In this document: in pieces, positions 43,074 through 53,100 of the stretch
Numbering within the stretch: the first letter of the stretch is position 1
How the letters are laid out: every line of letters begins with the position of its first letter
Source: Kaistella sp. 97-N-M2
Lineage (GTDB): Bacteria; Bacteroidota; Bacteroidia; Flavobacteriales; Weeksellaceae
NCBI RefSeq assembly: GCF_021513235.1
Contig: NZ_CP090976.1
Span: 1,240,001-1,304,000 of the forward strand
Direction of reading: 5' to 3'
Length of the DNA: 64,000 nt
The notes under the pieces: generated by a model
The model's database searches: none
What the model was told of the DNA's origin: nothing
What the model saw: the letters and a program-made list of their open reading frames with translations, nothing else
Program-made: the position numbers and the translations under genes

Positions 43074-44393
43074 ATGGCTCTATTAGAAAATATACAAAAT
43101 AATCACGCGGCTTTTTTAGATACGCTGCAACACCGTTTTCTCCATGAAAACCGGACCGCGGCGCTGAAGAAATTCTTCCAGTATGGTTTTCCGACGAAAA
43201 AAGACGAAGAATATAAATACACGAACTTAAGAGAGATTACCGAGAAAAACTACAATTTTTTCCCTACCGAAGCGCACACGATTTCGAAAGAAAAGATCGA
43301 CGAGCTGCATTTGGGCGAAGAGTTTTTTGATTGGATCGTCTTCGTGAATGGCAAATTGAATAAAGAACTCTCCAATATTTCGATTGAAAATGTAGAGTTG
43401 CTCTCCTTCAATTTCGCCCTGAATGATCCGAAACATAAAGATGTTTTCGACCAGTATTTCGATACGATCGCCGATCCAAACCTGGCGTTCACGAATTTGA
43501 ACACTGCCTACTGCAAAATGGGATTTTTCCTGAAAGTGCCAAAAAACGTGGTTATCGAAAAACCCATTCACGTTTTTTACATCTCGCAAAATCAGGAAGA
43601 TAACACCGTTTACAACACGCGAAACTTATTGATCGCGGAAGAAGGTTCCAAAATCGAAATCATCGAAAGCCATCATAATTTTGATGATACTTTCGTCTTT
43701 ACCAATTCTGTGACGGAGATTTTCACCTACCAAAATGCAAAAGCCGACTGGCACAAAGTGCAGAACGACAGCAATACGTCGTATATGATGGATCACACGT
43801 TTGCGAAACAGGAGCGCGACAGTTTAACCACCGTCAACACGTTTTCGTTCGGCGGAAAATTGGTAAGAAACAACTTGGATTTCATTCACAACGGCGAAAA
43901 TATCAATTCATTTATGAACGGAATTACCATCATCGATGGCGATCAGCTCGTCGATCACCACACCGCTGTTCATCACAGAACGCCGCATTGCGAGAGTTAC
44001 CAAAACTACAAAGGAATTTACAAAGGCAAGTCTCACGGCGTGTTCAACGGGAAAGTTTTTGTCGATAAACTCGCGCAGAAAACCAACGCCTATCAGCAAA
44101 ACAACAATGTTTTACTCAACGAAGGCGCCACCATCGATACGAAGCCGCAGCTCGAAATTTTTGCAGACGATGTAAAATGTTCGCACGGGTGCACCGTCGG
44201 GCAGCTGAATGAAGAAGCTTTGTTCTACCTGCGTGCGCGCGGGATTTCCAAAAACGAAGCGCAGGCTATGTTGTTGTTCGCGTTCGCCAATGATGCGATG
44301 GAAAACATTGATATTGAGCCGCTCCGCGTAAAAATTTCCAAACTTCTCGCCGAAAAGTTAGAAGTACAAATGGAGTTTGAAGATATTTTTTAG
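43074..44393 (+). CDS. sufD: Fe-S cluster assembly protein SufD
   Basis: This 439-residue scaffold partner of SufB has the N-terminal helical domain, then the beta-helix with HNGENINSFMNGI and the C-terminal motif KCSHGCTVGQLNEEALFYLRARG. It is the last gene of the operon and is followed by a terminator. No sufS or sufE lies in this operon. Confidence 0.96.
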   Translation: MALLENIQNNHAAFLDTLQHRFLHENRTAALKKFFQYGFPTKKDEEYKYTNLREITEKNYNFFPTEAHTISKEKIDELHLGEEFFDWIVFVNGKLNKELSNISIENVELLSFNFALNDPKHKDVFDQYFDTIADPNLAFTNLNTAYCKMGFFLKVPKNVVIEKPIHVFYISQNQEDNTVYNTRNLLIAEEGSKIEIIESHHNFDDTFVFTNSVTEIFTYQNAKADWHKVQNDSNTSYMMDHTFAKQERDSLTTVNTFSFGGKLVRNNLDFIHNGENINSFMNGITIIDGDQLVDHHTAVHHRTPHCESYQNYKGIYKGKSHGVFNGKVFVDKLAQKTNAYQQNNNVLLNEGATIDTKPQLEIFADDVKCSHGCTVGQLNEEALFYLRARGISKNEAQAMLLFAFANDAMENIDIEPLRVKISKLLAEKLEVQMEFEDIF

Positions 44394-44483
44394 GGCGACA
44401 ATTTCCGTCTTCCATTCCCGCTTTTTTGCTCCACTTTGTTGCGCAAAAAGAGCTTCATTCAAGCCGGGTCGCGATTGCGAGAT
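44394..44483. repeat. Intergenic palindromic repeat, copy 4
   Basis: Directly behind the sufD stop: an imperfect stem (44420-44429 with 44443-44453) around a CTCCACTTTGTTG-type loop, followed by AAGCCGGGTCGCG. The loop and stem resemble copies 1 and 5. Confidence 0.55.
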
Positions 44484-44521
44484 AAAAATAAAGTACAGTT
44501 TAAACAAAACATTCAATCAAT

Positions 44522-44546
44522 AAAAACGGGCTAAAGCCCGTTTTTT
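44522..44546 (+). terminator. suf operon terminator
   Basis: The 10-bp perfect stem AAAAACGGGC/GCCCGTTTTT with loop TAAA, followed by T. Confidence 0.88.
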
Positions 44547-44618
44547 CGTTGGAAGAAATTTGTCTTTTGCCGAAGACTAAACTTCGCATTACGATAAAGA
44601 AAATCTAAAGTTTTAGAA

Positions 44619-46742
44619 TTATTTAGTTTCTAAAAATCCCTCCAAAATCTCGCACGCCGATTTCGGCAGATTCGTGCCGGGACCGAAGATGAAATCCGCA
44701 CCATTTTCGTACAGAAAACCATAATCCTGTTTTGGTATAACGCCGCCCACCACAATTGTAATGTCGTCTGCACCGAGTTTTTTCAGTTCGGATACCACTT
44801 CGGGAACAAGGTATTTATGTCCCGCTGCCAACGAAGAAACACCCAAAATGTGAATATCATTTTCCACGGCCTGTTTTGCAACTTCTGCGGGAGTTTGAAA
44901 CAGGGGCGCGACGTCCACGTCAAAACCCATATCCGCGAAAGCGGTTGCGACCACTTTCGCGCCGCGGTCATGACCATCCTGGCCCATTTTCACGACCATA
45001 ATTCTCGGTCGCCGTCCTTCGTTTTCTTCGAATTTTTCTGCTAAAGAAAGTGCTTTCCCGAAAAATTCATTTTTACTTGCATTCATAGCGTAAACTCCCT
45101 GTATGGTTCTGATGTTGGCTTTGTACCGCCCGAAACTTTCTTCCATCGCGTCGCTCATTTCTCCCAGCGTCACTCGCCGTCGCGCAGCTTCGATGCAGAT
45201 TTCCAAAAGATTTCCTTCGCCTGTTTTTGCGGCCGTCTTTAAACGGTTCAAAATTTCGGTTACTGCTTCCGGGTTTCGCGAGGCTTTAATTTGGTGTAGA
45301 AGTTCGATCTGCTTTCGGCGGACCTCGGAGTTATCGATATCCAAAATTTCGAGTTCCATTTGTTTTTGAGTAGATTGAAAGGAATTAACACCGATGATAA
45401 ATTCTTCGCCGCTGTCAATTTTTGCCTGCTTTTTGGCGGCCGCTTCCTCAATCCGCATTTTCGGAATCCCGGCTTCGATGGCTTTCGTCATGCCGCCTTC
45501 TTTTTCAACTTCATCGATGAATTTCATGGCTTCATCGATCATTTGCTGCGTGAGACTTTCCACGAGATGACTGCCGCCCATTGGATCGACAACATCGCAA
45601 ATTCCACTTTCCTGCTGTAGAATAATTTGCGTATTTCTCGCAATTTTTGCGGAATAATCGGTCGGCAAAGCAATCGCCTCATCGAGCGCGTTCGTATGCA
45701 GCGACTGCGTTCCGCCCAAAGCGGCGGATAATGCCTCAATAGCGGTCCTCGTGATATTGTTGAAGGGCTCCTGCTCCGTTAAACTCCAGCCCGAGGTTTG
45801 AGAATGCGTTCTTAACGCTAAAGATTTTGGGTTTTGGGGATGAAACTGCTGTAATAAATTTGCCCAGATAAATCGTGCTGCGCGCATTTTGGCGATTTCC
45901 ATAAAGTGGTTCATTCCAACCGCCCAGAAAAAGGACAAACGTGGGGCGAAATCATCAATTTTCATTCCCGCCTTTATTCCGGTTCTAACGTATTCTAAAC
46001 CGTCGGCTAAAGTGTAGGCCATTTCCAAAACGGGCGTTGCGCCGGCTTCCTGCATGTGATAACCGGAAATTGAAATCGAATTAAATTTGGGAATATGCTG
46101 CGCCGTATATTCGAAAATATCGGCAATAATTTTCATCGAAGGCGTTGGTGGATAAATGTAGGTATTTCGCACCATGAACTCTTTTAAAATATCATTCTGA
46201 ATGGTTCCGGAAAGTTTTTCCTGCGAAACGCCCTGTTCTTCGGCGGCCACAATATAAAAGGCCAAAACCGGCAAAACAGCACCATTCATCGTCATTGAAA
46301 CAGAAATCTCATCCAAAGGAATTTCGTTGAACAGAATTTTCATATCCTCGATGGAATCAATGGCAACTCCGGCTTTTCCCACGTCGCCTTCCACGCGCGG
46401 GTGATCCGAATCGTAACCACGGTGTGTAGCCAAATCAAAAGCCACGGACAAACCTTTTTGCCCGGCGGCGAGATTTTTTTTATAAAAAATATTGGACTCT
46501 TCCGCTGTAGAAAAACCTGCGTATTGCCGAATGGTCCAGGGCTTCTGAACATACATCGTAGAGTAGGGTCCACGCAGATAAGGCGCTATTCCTGCGGAAT
46601 ATTCTTTTTCGGTGAGTGTTTTTGAATCGTTCTCCGTATAGGAGGATTTCATTTCTAAACCATCTTTTTCGAAAAAATACGGCAGTACTTTTTCTGATTT
46701 TAGAGAAAAATCCGGATTTTGGTTTTGAATGATCTTGCGCAT
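44619..46742 (-). CDS. mutB: Methylmalonyl-CoA mutase, large (catalytic) subunit
   Basis: This 707-residue adenosylcobalamin enzyme interconverts methylmalonyl-CoA and succinyl-CoA. The TIM-barrel part has [34 protein letters not shown] and the substrate region; the C-terminal domain has the B12-binding motif [11 protein letters not shown] with the cobalt-ligating His591. The start ATG is at 46742. The usual small-subunit gene (mutA) is not adjacent on either side. Confidence 0.96.
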   Translation of the reverse strand: MRKIIQNQNPDFSLKSEKVLPYFFEKDGLEMKSSYTENDSKTLTEKEYSAGIAPYLRGPYSTMYVQKPWTIRQYAGFSTAEESNIFYKKNLAAGQKGLSVAFDLATHRGYDSDHPRVEGDVGKAGVAIDSIEDMKILFNEIPLDEISVSMTMNGAVLPVLAFYIVAAEEQGVSQEKLSGTIQNDILKEFMVRNTYIYPPTPSMKIIADIFEYTAQHIPKFNSISISGYHMQEAGATPVLEMAYTLADGLEYVRTGIKAGMKIDDFAPRLSFFWAVGMNHFMEIAKMRAARFIWANLLQQFHPQNPKSLALRTHSQTSGWSLTEQEPFNNITRTAIEALSAALGGTQSLHTNALDEAIALPTDYSAKIARNTQIILQQESGICDVVDPMGGSHLVESLTQQMIDEAMKFIDEVEKEGGMTKAIEAGIPKMRIEEAAAKKQAKIDSGEEFIIGVNSFQSTQKQMELEILDIDNSEVRRKQIELLHQIKASRNPEAVTEILNRLKTAAKTGEGNLLEICIEAARRRVTLGEMSDAMEESFGRYKANIRTIQGVYAMNASKNEFFGKALSLAEKFEENEGRRPRIMVVKMGQDGHDRGAKVVATAFADMGFDVDVAPLFQTPAEVAKQAVENDIHILGVSSLAAGHKYLVPEVVSELKKLGADDITIVVGGVIPKQDYGFLYENGADFIFGPGTNLPKSACEILEGFLETK

Positions 46743-46843
46743 CGAGGTGGTTTTTTAAAGAAAGTAAAGTTACAAAATTCTAAATTCTATAAAGTTGGCG
46801 CCGCCGAACTAATTTAAAAAAGTTGATTTACCCCTAAAAACTG

Positions 46844-46867
46844 AAAAAACCCGCAAAATGCGGGTTT
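46844..46867 (-). terminator. Terminator of the LEA-like lipoprotein gene
   Basis: The 9-bp stem AAACCCGCA/TGCGGGTTT with a 3-nt loop, followed on the - strand by a T-run. Confidence 0.85.
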
Positions 46868-46886
46868 AATAAACGGAAATGTTTAA

Positions 46887-47171
46887 TTATTTTGTGATAT
46901 TTCCATCGCCATCTGTAGCGTCCTGAGCACCATCTTTTACAGATTCTGCACCATCTTTAATCGCGTTTTCAGTGGAATTTTTTGCGTTTTCAGCCGCATT
47001 GTTTACCGCGTTTACGGTAGAATCGTTGGAAATAGGCATAGAATCGTTATCTACTACAACTACCGCAGCAGTGGTGTCGATGTTAGAATTCATGTCTGTA
47101 GTTTCTGTTTTCTTACATGCTGTTAAAGACAAAACGCCAACTGCACCAAGGATAAAAAGTGATTTTTTCAT
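46887..47171 (-). CDS. Small lipoprotein with LEA-like repeats
   Basis: This 94-residue lipoprotein has a good lipobox (LTAC, Cys19) followed by a Thr/Val/Asp region and then an amphipathic Ala/Lys/Asp/Glu-rich helix built of near-11-residue repeats (NAAENAKNSTENAIKDGAES, VKDGAQDATDGDG), the pattern of LEA-type or YtxH-like stress proteins. Function unknown. It has its own promoter and terminator. Confidence 0.8.
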   Translation of the reverse strand: MKKSLFILGAVGVLSLTACKKTETTDMNSNIDTTAAVVVVDNDSMPISNDSTVNAVNNAAENAKNSTENAIKDGAESVKDGAQDATDGDGNITK

Positions 47172-47203
47172 AATAGTTCTATTTAAATATGTTTAAGATT
47201 CAG

Positions 47204-47211
47204 CAAATATA
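47204..47211 (-). promoter_or_regulatory. -7 promoter element of the LEA-like lipoprotein gene
   Basis: TATATTTG on the - strand, 32 nt before the ATG and 20 nt after the prfA stop. No clear -33 box. Confidence 0.45.
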
Positions 47212-47230
47212 ATTATTTATTTTTATAACA

Positions 47231-48316
47231 TTAATAATTGTCTTCTTCGCCCTTCATTTTTTCTGCATTTTCCGCCATAATCACGGCGTCGATCATTTCC
47301 TGCAGATCACCGTTCATATAAGCGTCCAGGTTATACATCGATTTATTAACGCGGTGGTCGGTAACTCTTCCCTGCGGATAATTGTAGGTTTTAATCTTTG
47401 CGGAACGGTCGCCACTGGAAACCATCGATTTTCTTTGGGCTGCAATATCTCCGACGGATTTTTGAACTTCGATGTCGTATAATTTGGTACGCAGCATTTC
47501 CATGGCAAGTTCGCGGTTGGCCAGCTGGGAACGCGCCTGCTGGCATACAACCACCATTCCGGAAGGTTTGTGGGTGAGCTGAACTTTTGTTTCGACTTTA
47601 TTTACGTTTTGTCCACCTGCGCCACCAGAACGAGAGGTCTGCATTTCAATGTCGGCGGGATTCAGTTCAAAATCGATTTCTTCGGCTTCGGGAAGAACGG
47701 CAACAGTAATTGCAGACGTGTGAACGCGCCCCTGAGATTCTGTTTCGGGCACACGCTGAACACGGTGAACGCCGGATTCAAATTTCATGATGCCGTAAAC
47801 GCCGTCGCCTTCGATCTTTAAAATTAATTCCTTATAACCTTTAGAAGCTTCGTTGGCGTCGGTGATCTCGTGTTTCCAGCCTTTTGTTTTAAAATACATG
47901 GCATAGGCGCGGTAAATATCTTCTACGAAAATCGCGGCTTCGTCGCCACCGGTCCCGGCCCGAAGTTCTACAATAACATTTTTATCGTCGGTCGGATCTT
48001 TCGGAATAAGCAAAACTTTTAACTCTTCTTCCAAAGCCGGAAGGAGGTCCATAGCCTCATACTTTTCGAGTTTGGCCATTTCTACAAATTCTTTATCGGA
48101 ACCGTCGGCGATGATTTCGTCGGATTCTTCAATTGTGTTTAAAGACTGTGTATACTGATCGAAAACGGCCACAATTTTCCCTAGATCGCTGTATTCTTTG
48201 TTCAGCGTGGAATATTTTTTCTGATCTGAAATAATATCGGGCTGGATAATGAGGTCGGCGACTTCATTATAACGTTGTTTGATGGCCTGGAGTTTGGGTA
48301 TAAGGGACTTTGACAT
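47231..48316 (-). CDS. prfA: Peptide chain release factor 1
   Basis: RF1 ends translation at UAA and UAG. The 361 residues contain the peptidyl-hydrolysis motif GGQ (residues 234-236, in [19 protein letters not shown]) and the codon-recognition region [14 protein letters not shown]. The ATG at 48316 opens [18 protein letters not shown]; the longer frame runs back into a repeat element. Confidence 0.96.
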   Translation of the reverse strand: MSKSLIPKLQAIKQRYNEVADLIIQPDIISDQKKYSTLNKEYSDLGKIVAVFDQYTQSLNTIEESDEIIADGSDKEFVEMAKLEKYEAMDLLPALEEELKVLLIPKDPTDDKNVIVELRAGTGGDEAAIFVEDIYRAYAMYFKTKGWKHEITDANEASKGYKELILKIEGDGVYGIMKFESGVHRVQRVPETESQGRVHTSAITVAVLPEAEEIDFELNPADIEMQTSRSGGAGGQNVNKVETKVQLTHKPSGMVVVCQQARSQLANRELAMEMLRTKLYDIEVQKSVGDIAAQRKSMVSSGDRSAKIKTYNYPQGRVTDHRVNKSMYNLDAYMNGDLQEMIDAVIMAENAEKMKGEEDNY

Positions 48317-48429
48317 TTCTGATTTTTTGTGACTGCAAAGATAAAGTAAAAAGAAAGAAGGAAAAAATGCGACGGAAAAGAGCCGAATAAATGTAAAAAG
48401 GATTTTTTTTATTTGGGAAGAGGCACAAA

Positions 48430-48512
48430 ACTTTCTTCCAGCCCGGATCGCAGTGGCATCCTTTTGCGCAACGGAGTGGAGCAAAAGATAGAGCGGAGAG
48501 CCGGCAGCTTTT
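48430..48512. repeat. Intergenic palindromic repeat, copy 5
   Basis: In the 336-bp gap between prfA and the His-rich membrane gene (48317-48652), which otherwise holds only a terminator. The stem ATCCTTTTGC/GCAAAAGAT (48458-48467 with 48481-48489) surrounds a CGCAACGGAGTGGA loop. Its reverse complement follows the same order as copy 3. Confidence 0.6.
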
Positions 48513-48560
48513 TCGGAGGAAGAACAAATCCCGGTGCTCCTTAAAGCTTAACATAAAAAA

Positions 48561-48586
48561 TCAGTTTCTAAAAAATTAGAAACTGA
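48561..48586 (-). terminator. Terminator after the His-rich membrane protein gene
   Basis: The 11-bp perfect stem TCAGTTTCTAA/TTAGAAACTGA with a 4-nt loop, followed on the - strand by a T-run. Confidence 0.85.
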
Positions 48587-48652
48587 CTGTATATATGGTT
48601 TTGCTTTGCGATTGCTTTTCCCGGAATTAAAGTGGGAAAGCAATGACATCAA

Positions 48653-48940
48653 CTAGTGATGACCGTGAGAGTCGTGGCTGTGAAGAAACGGGCCGTGGCC
48701 TTTTGGATTGCTGAAGATTAATTCAACTCCTTCTTGCTCTGTCATTATTTTTCTGCGCACTTCTTCCGGATCGAAAGGTTTTGTTTTACCGAAATATTCC
48801 AGTAAACCTGCACTTAACCAAAGTGGAATTACGTAGCCGAAAAACATGAAGATACACCAGAAACCAACGAGGAACATGGTTACAAAATAAGCGGTCCAAA
48901 GGAACTGGTAGAAAGGCCAGAATGCTGATAACATCATCAT
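48653..48940 (-). CDS. Small membrane protein with a His-rich tail
   Basis: This 95-residue protein has two membrane helices (about residues 6-27 and 28-48, with FLVGFWCIFMFFGYVIPLWL) and a cytosolic or periplasmic tail ending in GPFLHSHDSHGHH, rich in His. The tail could bind a metal. The gene is not recognised. Its start is one of three consecutive ATG (48932-48940). A perfect promoter 17 nt upstream excludes the longer frame, which overlaps fumC. Confidence 0.78.
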   Translation of the reverse strand: MMMLSAFWPFYQFLWTAYFVTMFLVGFWCIFMFFGYVIPLWLSAGLLEYFGKTKPFDPEEVRRKIMTEQEGVELIFSNPKGHGPFLHSHDSHGHH

Positions 48941-48956
48941 TGTAATAGATTTTAGG

Positions 48957-48987
48957 CAAAAATAGGGTAAATTTCTATTTGAACAAA
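48957..48987 (-). promoter_or_regulatory. Promoter of the His-rich membrane protein gene
   Basis: TTTG, a 19-bp spacer and TATTTTTG on the - strand match the consensus exactly. Confidence 0.75.
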
Positions 48988-49129
48988 GGATTTGTACGGT
49001 ATTTTTATAATTTAAACTCAATATAAATGCTGTGTTGAAAGGAAGACGCATTTTTCGGGAAAGAGACCGGAGCATGAGCCTGAAATTAAGAAAAGTTGTA
49101 ACTTTAGGTTTTAAAAAAATGGTATTAAA

Positions 49130-50512
49130 ATGAATTACAGAACAGAGAAAGACACGATGGGCGACGTGCAGGTGCCGGCCGACAAATTCTGGGGCGCACA
49201 AACGGAACGTTCCCGCAATAATTTTAAGATCGGACCAGAAGGTTCCATGCCTCACGAGATCATAGAAGCTTTTGCCTATTTGAAAAAAGCCGCCGCCTTT
49301 ACTAACGCCGAACTGGGCGTGCTTTCTGCGGAGAAAAGAGATATGATCGGGCAGGTTTGCGACGAGATTCTGGAGGGAAAACTGAATGATCAGTTCCCCC
49401 TCGTGATCTGGCAAACCGGCTCCGGCACGCAGTCTAACATGAATATGAACGAAGTGATTTCGAATAAAGCACACGTGAACAATGGCGGAACTTTAGGCGA
49501 AAAATCTGAAATTCATCCGAACGACGACGTTAACAAATCCCAGAGTTCCAATGATACGTATCCGACTGCGATGCACATTGCGGCCTATAAAAAAGTTGTG
49601 GAGCATACGTTGCCGGCTGTTGAAAAATTGCGCGATACGCTACACGAAAAAGCCGAAAGTTTTAAAAACATTGTGAAAATCGGGCGCACCCATTTAATGG
49701 ACGCTACGCCTTTAACGTTGGGTCAGGAATTTTCAGGGTATGTGGCGCAGTTGGATTATGCCATGAAAGCCATCACGAATACGTTCGAACATTTACAGGA
49801 GATCGCGCTGGGTGGGACTGCCGTAGGAACAGGCCTGAACACGCCAAAAGGCTACGACGTTTTAGTGGCAAAATATATTTCCGAATTTACGGGTCTTCCG
49901 TTTGAAACCGCTCCCAATAAATTTGAAGCCCTAGCAGCCCACGATGCTATGGTCGAAAGTCACGGCGCGCTGAAACAACTCGCGGTGGCGCTGTACAAAA
50001 TCGCGCAGGATATCCGTTTTCTGGCGTCCGGACCAAGATCCGGCATTGGCGAAATTCATATTCCGGAAAACGAACCCGGATCTTCCATCATGCCGGGGAA
50101 AGTAAATCCCACGCAAAACGAAGCAATGACGATGGTTTGCGCGCAGGTTTTAGGAAACGACACCACGATTTCTTTTGCCGGAACGCAGGGTAATTTCGAA
50201 TTAAACGTTTTCAAACCGGTTATGGCCTATAATTTTCTGCAGTCTGCGCAGTTGTTAGGCGACGCCTGTATTTCCTTTAACGATCATTGTGCCGTCGGAA
50301 TTGAACCGAATGAACCGCGAATTAAAGAACTTGTAGAAAAATCATTAATGTTGGTTACCGCTCTGAATACGCACATCGGTTACGAAAACGCCGCGAAAAT
50401 TGCAAAAACAGCGCACAAAAACGGAACAACTTTAAAAGAAGAAGCCGTTAATTTAGGGTTTTTAACCGCCGAACAGTTTGACCAATGGGTGAAACCGGAG
50501 GAAATGACCTGA
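49130..50512 (+). CDS. fumC: Class II fumarate hydratase
   Basis: This iron-independent tetrameric fumarase interconverts fumarate and malate in the TCA cycle. The 460 residues show the family signature [15 protein letters not shown] (about 315-330), [14 protein letters not shown] and the N-terminal [20 protein letters not shown]. It is monocistronic with a terminator downstream. Confidence 0.97.
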   Translation: MNYRTEKDTMGDVQVPADKFWGAQTERSRNNFKIGPEGSMPHEIIEAFAYLKKAAAFTNAELGVLSAEKRDMIGQVCDEILEGKLNDQFPLVIWQTGSGTQSNMNMNEVISNKAHVNNGGTLGEKSEIHPNDDVNKSQSSNDTYPTAMHIAAYKKVVEHTLPAVEKLRDTLHEKAESFKNIVKIGRTHLMDATPLTLGQEFSGYVAQLDYAMKAITNTFEHLQEIALGGTAVGTGLNTPKGYDVLVAKYISEFTGLPFETAPNKFEALAAHDAMVESHGALKQLAVALYKIAQDIRFLASGPRSGIGEIHIPENEPGSSIMPGKVNPTQNEAMTMVCAQVLGNDTTISFAGTQGNFELNVFKPVMAYNFLQSAQLLGDACISFNDHCAVGIEPNEPRIKELVEKSLMLVTALNTHIGYENAAKIAKTAHKNGTTLKEEAVNLGFLTAEQFDQWVKPEEMT

Positions 50513-50533
50513 GCTTTGAAAGGATAATTGATA

Positions 50534-50566
50534 AAAAACTCTGAGAATCACTCAGAGTTTTTTTTA
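50534..50566 (+). terminator. fumC terminator
   Basis: The 11-bp perfect stem AAAACTCTGAG/CTCAGAGTTTT with a 5-nt loop, then T. Confidence 0.88.
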
Positions 50567-50649
50567 TGAATTACATCCGATATTTTTAAGAAACTTTTTA
50601 CAATCAATCTTAAAGGCCTTTTTTATTTCTCAAAAGGAACTTAGGTGAA

Positions 50650-51363
50650 TTACAGCATTAAACTTCCTTCCTGCGTAAAATATTCTTCCAGTTCCCGCAG
50701 CGTTTCCGGCGTGGTTTTAATGTCTCTGGCCACGCCACCTTTATCCAGTAAAACAATTCTGTTGCTCACTTCCGTGGTATGGGCGAGATCGTGACTTGAA
50801 ATTAGAAAGGTGACCTGATCCTTTTGCGACCAGTCTTTGATGAGTTTTTTGAGTTTAATTTGGGAGGAAGGATCCAGATTTGCAAAAGGTTCATCCAAAA
50901 CAATAATTTCCGGGTTGCCAATAAGTGCGCCTACAATACCGACTTTCTTCTGGTTTCCTTTCGACAGATCGCGCACGTATTTTTTCGCGGCAAGAATTTC
51001 TCCGTTGAAAAAATCTTGAAATTGTTTTAAAAATTCGTCCACATTAGATTTGGACTGTCCGCGAAGTTCGCCCAAAAAATAGAAATATTCTTCCGGTGTC
51101 AGATAGCCGATTAAAAAAGTATCGTCGATGAAGGCGGAAACCTTTTTTTTCCAGTTTTCGTTTTCGCTTACTTTATTGCCATCAATTTCAATAAAGCCCG
51201 TGGTTGGTTCTATGAGATCGAGTAAAATGCTGAAAAGGGTAGTTTTTCCGGCACCGTTGTTCCCAACCAAGCCGAAACTTTCGCCTTGCGGAATTTCAAG
51301 ATTTTCAATTTGCAGGACTTTTTTTGAACCGTAAACTTTGGAGATATTTTGTATTGAAATCAT
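50650..51363 (-). CDS. ABC transporter ATP-binding protein
   Basis: This 237-residue ATPase has Walker A GNNGAGKTTLF (about 34-44), the signature LSKGNQKKVGIVGAL and Walker B IIVLDEPFANLDP. It lies 31 bp downstream of a DUF5687 membrane protein gene, with which it probably forms an ABC exporter; the substrate is unknown. Confidence 0.93.
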   Translation of the reverse strand: MISIQNISKVYGSKKVLQIENLEIPQGESFGLVGNNGAGKTTLFSILLDLIEPTTGFIEIDGNKVSENENWKKKVSAFIDDTFLIGYLTPEEYFYFLGELRGQSKSNVDEFLKQFQDFFNGEILAAKKYVRDLSKGNQKKVGIVGALIGNPEIIVLDEPFANLDPSSQIKLKKLIKDWSQKDQVTFLISSHDLAHTTEVSNRIVLLDKGGVARDIKTTPETLRELEEYFTQEGSLML

Positions 51364-51394
51364 TTTAGAACTGTTTAATATTGAAAATTAGAAA

Positions 51395-52861
51395 TTACAC
51401 TTTTTTAAAAGCCTCGAGGGTGGAATATTTTTCGGTTTTGTACACTTTTACAATAAGGTTGAATATTTTGTCGCGGAACAAAAAGCCCACTATTCCCAAA
51501 ATACCCAAACTCGCCACCGCCGGATAGATGCCAAAGAAATATTTAACCACGGCGAAAACGGCCATCGGCAGAAGCAGTTGCGGAATCATAAGCAGCATAA
51601 TTTTCATATTGAAATTATTGGTGCCGCCGCCGAAAGATTTGCTTTTGGCGTTGAGATCGATGGGTTTTTTATTGAAAGCTCCCGCTAAAAGCGTGATGTA
51701 TGAATTGACGCCCAAATTGTATAAGCCCGCCGCCACAACGGTAAGGTAAAATTCCCAGCTCACCAGAAGATAAGCAGAAGCCAGGATCATCGAAGCGAAA
51801 ATCCCGATGATGATGAGCGCCCATTTCCCTTTCAGATATTCTTTGTAGGGCACATTTTGCGTCATCATAAGGGGATAATAAGAACTGTCCCAACTTGGTA
51901 CGCGCTGGCCAAACATCAGCATAAATCCGCCGGTGACGAAGATTCCGGTGAACAGCTGCATAAAGTCATTTTGATAACCTTTCGTAAACGTTAAAAGGCC
52001 ATAAAACAGAAAGAAAATACTTGCAATAAGCGCGGACTTTGCGGCTTTGCTCCGTTTTAATAACCGAATATCATTGTTAATAAACGTGCCCATCACACCG
52101 TAGCGGTTGAGGAAGGCAATGTTTTCGGTTTTACCTTCCGCGACTTTCAGTTCCAAACCTTTATCGAGATAAAAGTTTTTATAAATTTCACGGTAAGCGA
52201 TGTAGGCTAATAAAACTGCTAATAAAACCGGGAGTAGAAAAGCGCCGGCGTACTGATAAAAACTGTAGAATACTTTTTCGGAATAAGCGGAGATTTCGAT
52301 GATTTGATAATATTCCAGCGCGGCAAAAAGTGCCATTACAGCAAAAACAACATACGCAAAAACATCTCTGCCGTTCAGTAAAATGTTCAGAAAATTATTA
52401 AAATAGAATACCGAAAAAATTCCAATCGTAAACATCAACACATGAACAGCAGAAAAACCTCCATGAAAGATGAGTAAGCCCGCGAAAGGTATCAGAAACA
52501 GAAGATTACCCCAGTTGAAAAAGTTGAAAAGAACTTTTAACAGGGTATAATTAACGAGTTTTTTCTTCGTAATTCCTAAAGTCAGAAAGGGTTTTATGTT
52601 TTGTGTGGGCATTTGCTGCATAAAATACCGCAACAGCAAATCGACAACCCAATAATAAATAAAATATTTGCAGAAGAGTAGAAGCGGATCGGCCATGATC
52701 TCTTCCGTTGCAAAAAAGTAGAGGAGAAATGGAGCGATGACGAATAGGGCGCTGAAATAGGCCATTCCGAAAAACATCAGAATTTTCATTCCAAGATTGG
52801 CGGCAAATTGCGGATTGCGTATAAAACTCTTGAATTCAAATTGAAGGAGTCTGCGGTACAT
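51395..52861 (-). CDS. DUF5687 family membrane protein
   Basis: This 488-residue integral membrane protein has about twelve hydrophobic segments and a cytosolic start MYRRLLQFEFKSFIRNPQF. DUF5687 proteins are Bacteroidota permease-like proteins that usually sit beside an ABC ATPase, as here, so it is likely the membrane subunit of the ABC system. The conserved middle has NDIRLLKRSKAAK and MLMFGQRVPSWDSSYYP. Confidence 0.9.
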   Translation of the reverse strand: MYRRLLQFEFKSFIRNPQFAANLGMKILMFFGMAYFSALFVIAPFLLYFFATEEIMADPLLLFCKYFIYYWVVDLLLRYFMQQMPTQNIKPFLTLGITKKKLVNYTLLKVLFNFFNWGNLLFLIPFAGLLIFHGGFSAVHVLMFTIGIFSVFYFNNFLNILLNGRDVFAYVVFAVMALFAALEYYQIIEISAYSEKVFYSFYQYAGAFLLPVLLAVLLAYIAYREIYKNFYLDKGLELKVAEGKTENIAFLNRYGVMGTFINNDIRLLKRSKAAKSALIASIFFLFYGLLTFTKGYQNDFMQLFTGIFVTGGFMLMFGQRVPSWDSSYYPLMMTQNVPYKEYLKGKWALIIIGIFASMILASAYLLVSWEFYLTVVAAGLYNLGVNSYITLLAGAFNKKPIDLNAKSKSFGGGTNNFNMKIMLLMIPQLLLPMAVFAVVKYFFGIYPAVASLGILGIVGFLFRDKIFNLIVKVYKTEKYSTLEAFKKV

Positions 52862-53100
52862 TTCTTAGTTTTATGATTAGTATAAAAATAAGAAAATTGT
52901 TACAGAAAATTATTTATGGTAAAATGATCTACATGATGAAACCACAGGAATTGTTATAAGCAAATTTGAAATTGTTCGCCTAAATCCTCAGGACATGAAG
53001 ATACATTTTTAAAGGCTGGAAATCGTTTTCTTTTAATATTGAAAATATAAAATTCAAAAAAAAGTAAAACTTCCGCATCAAGAAAACAATAATATAAACT

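Noticed and set aside
48653-49474. A 273-codon frame on the - strand extending over the start of fumC
   Set aside because: The first 178 codons lie antisense to fumC and upstream of a perfect promoter; only the last 95 codons form the membrane protein.
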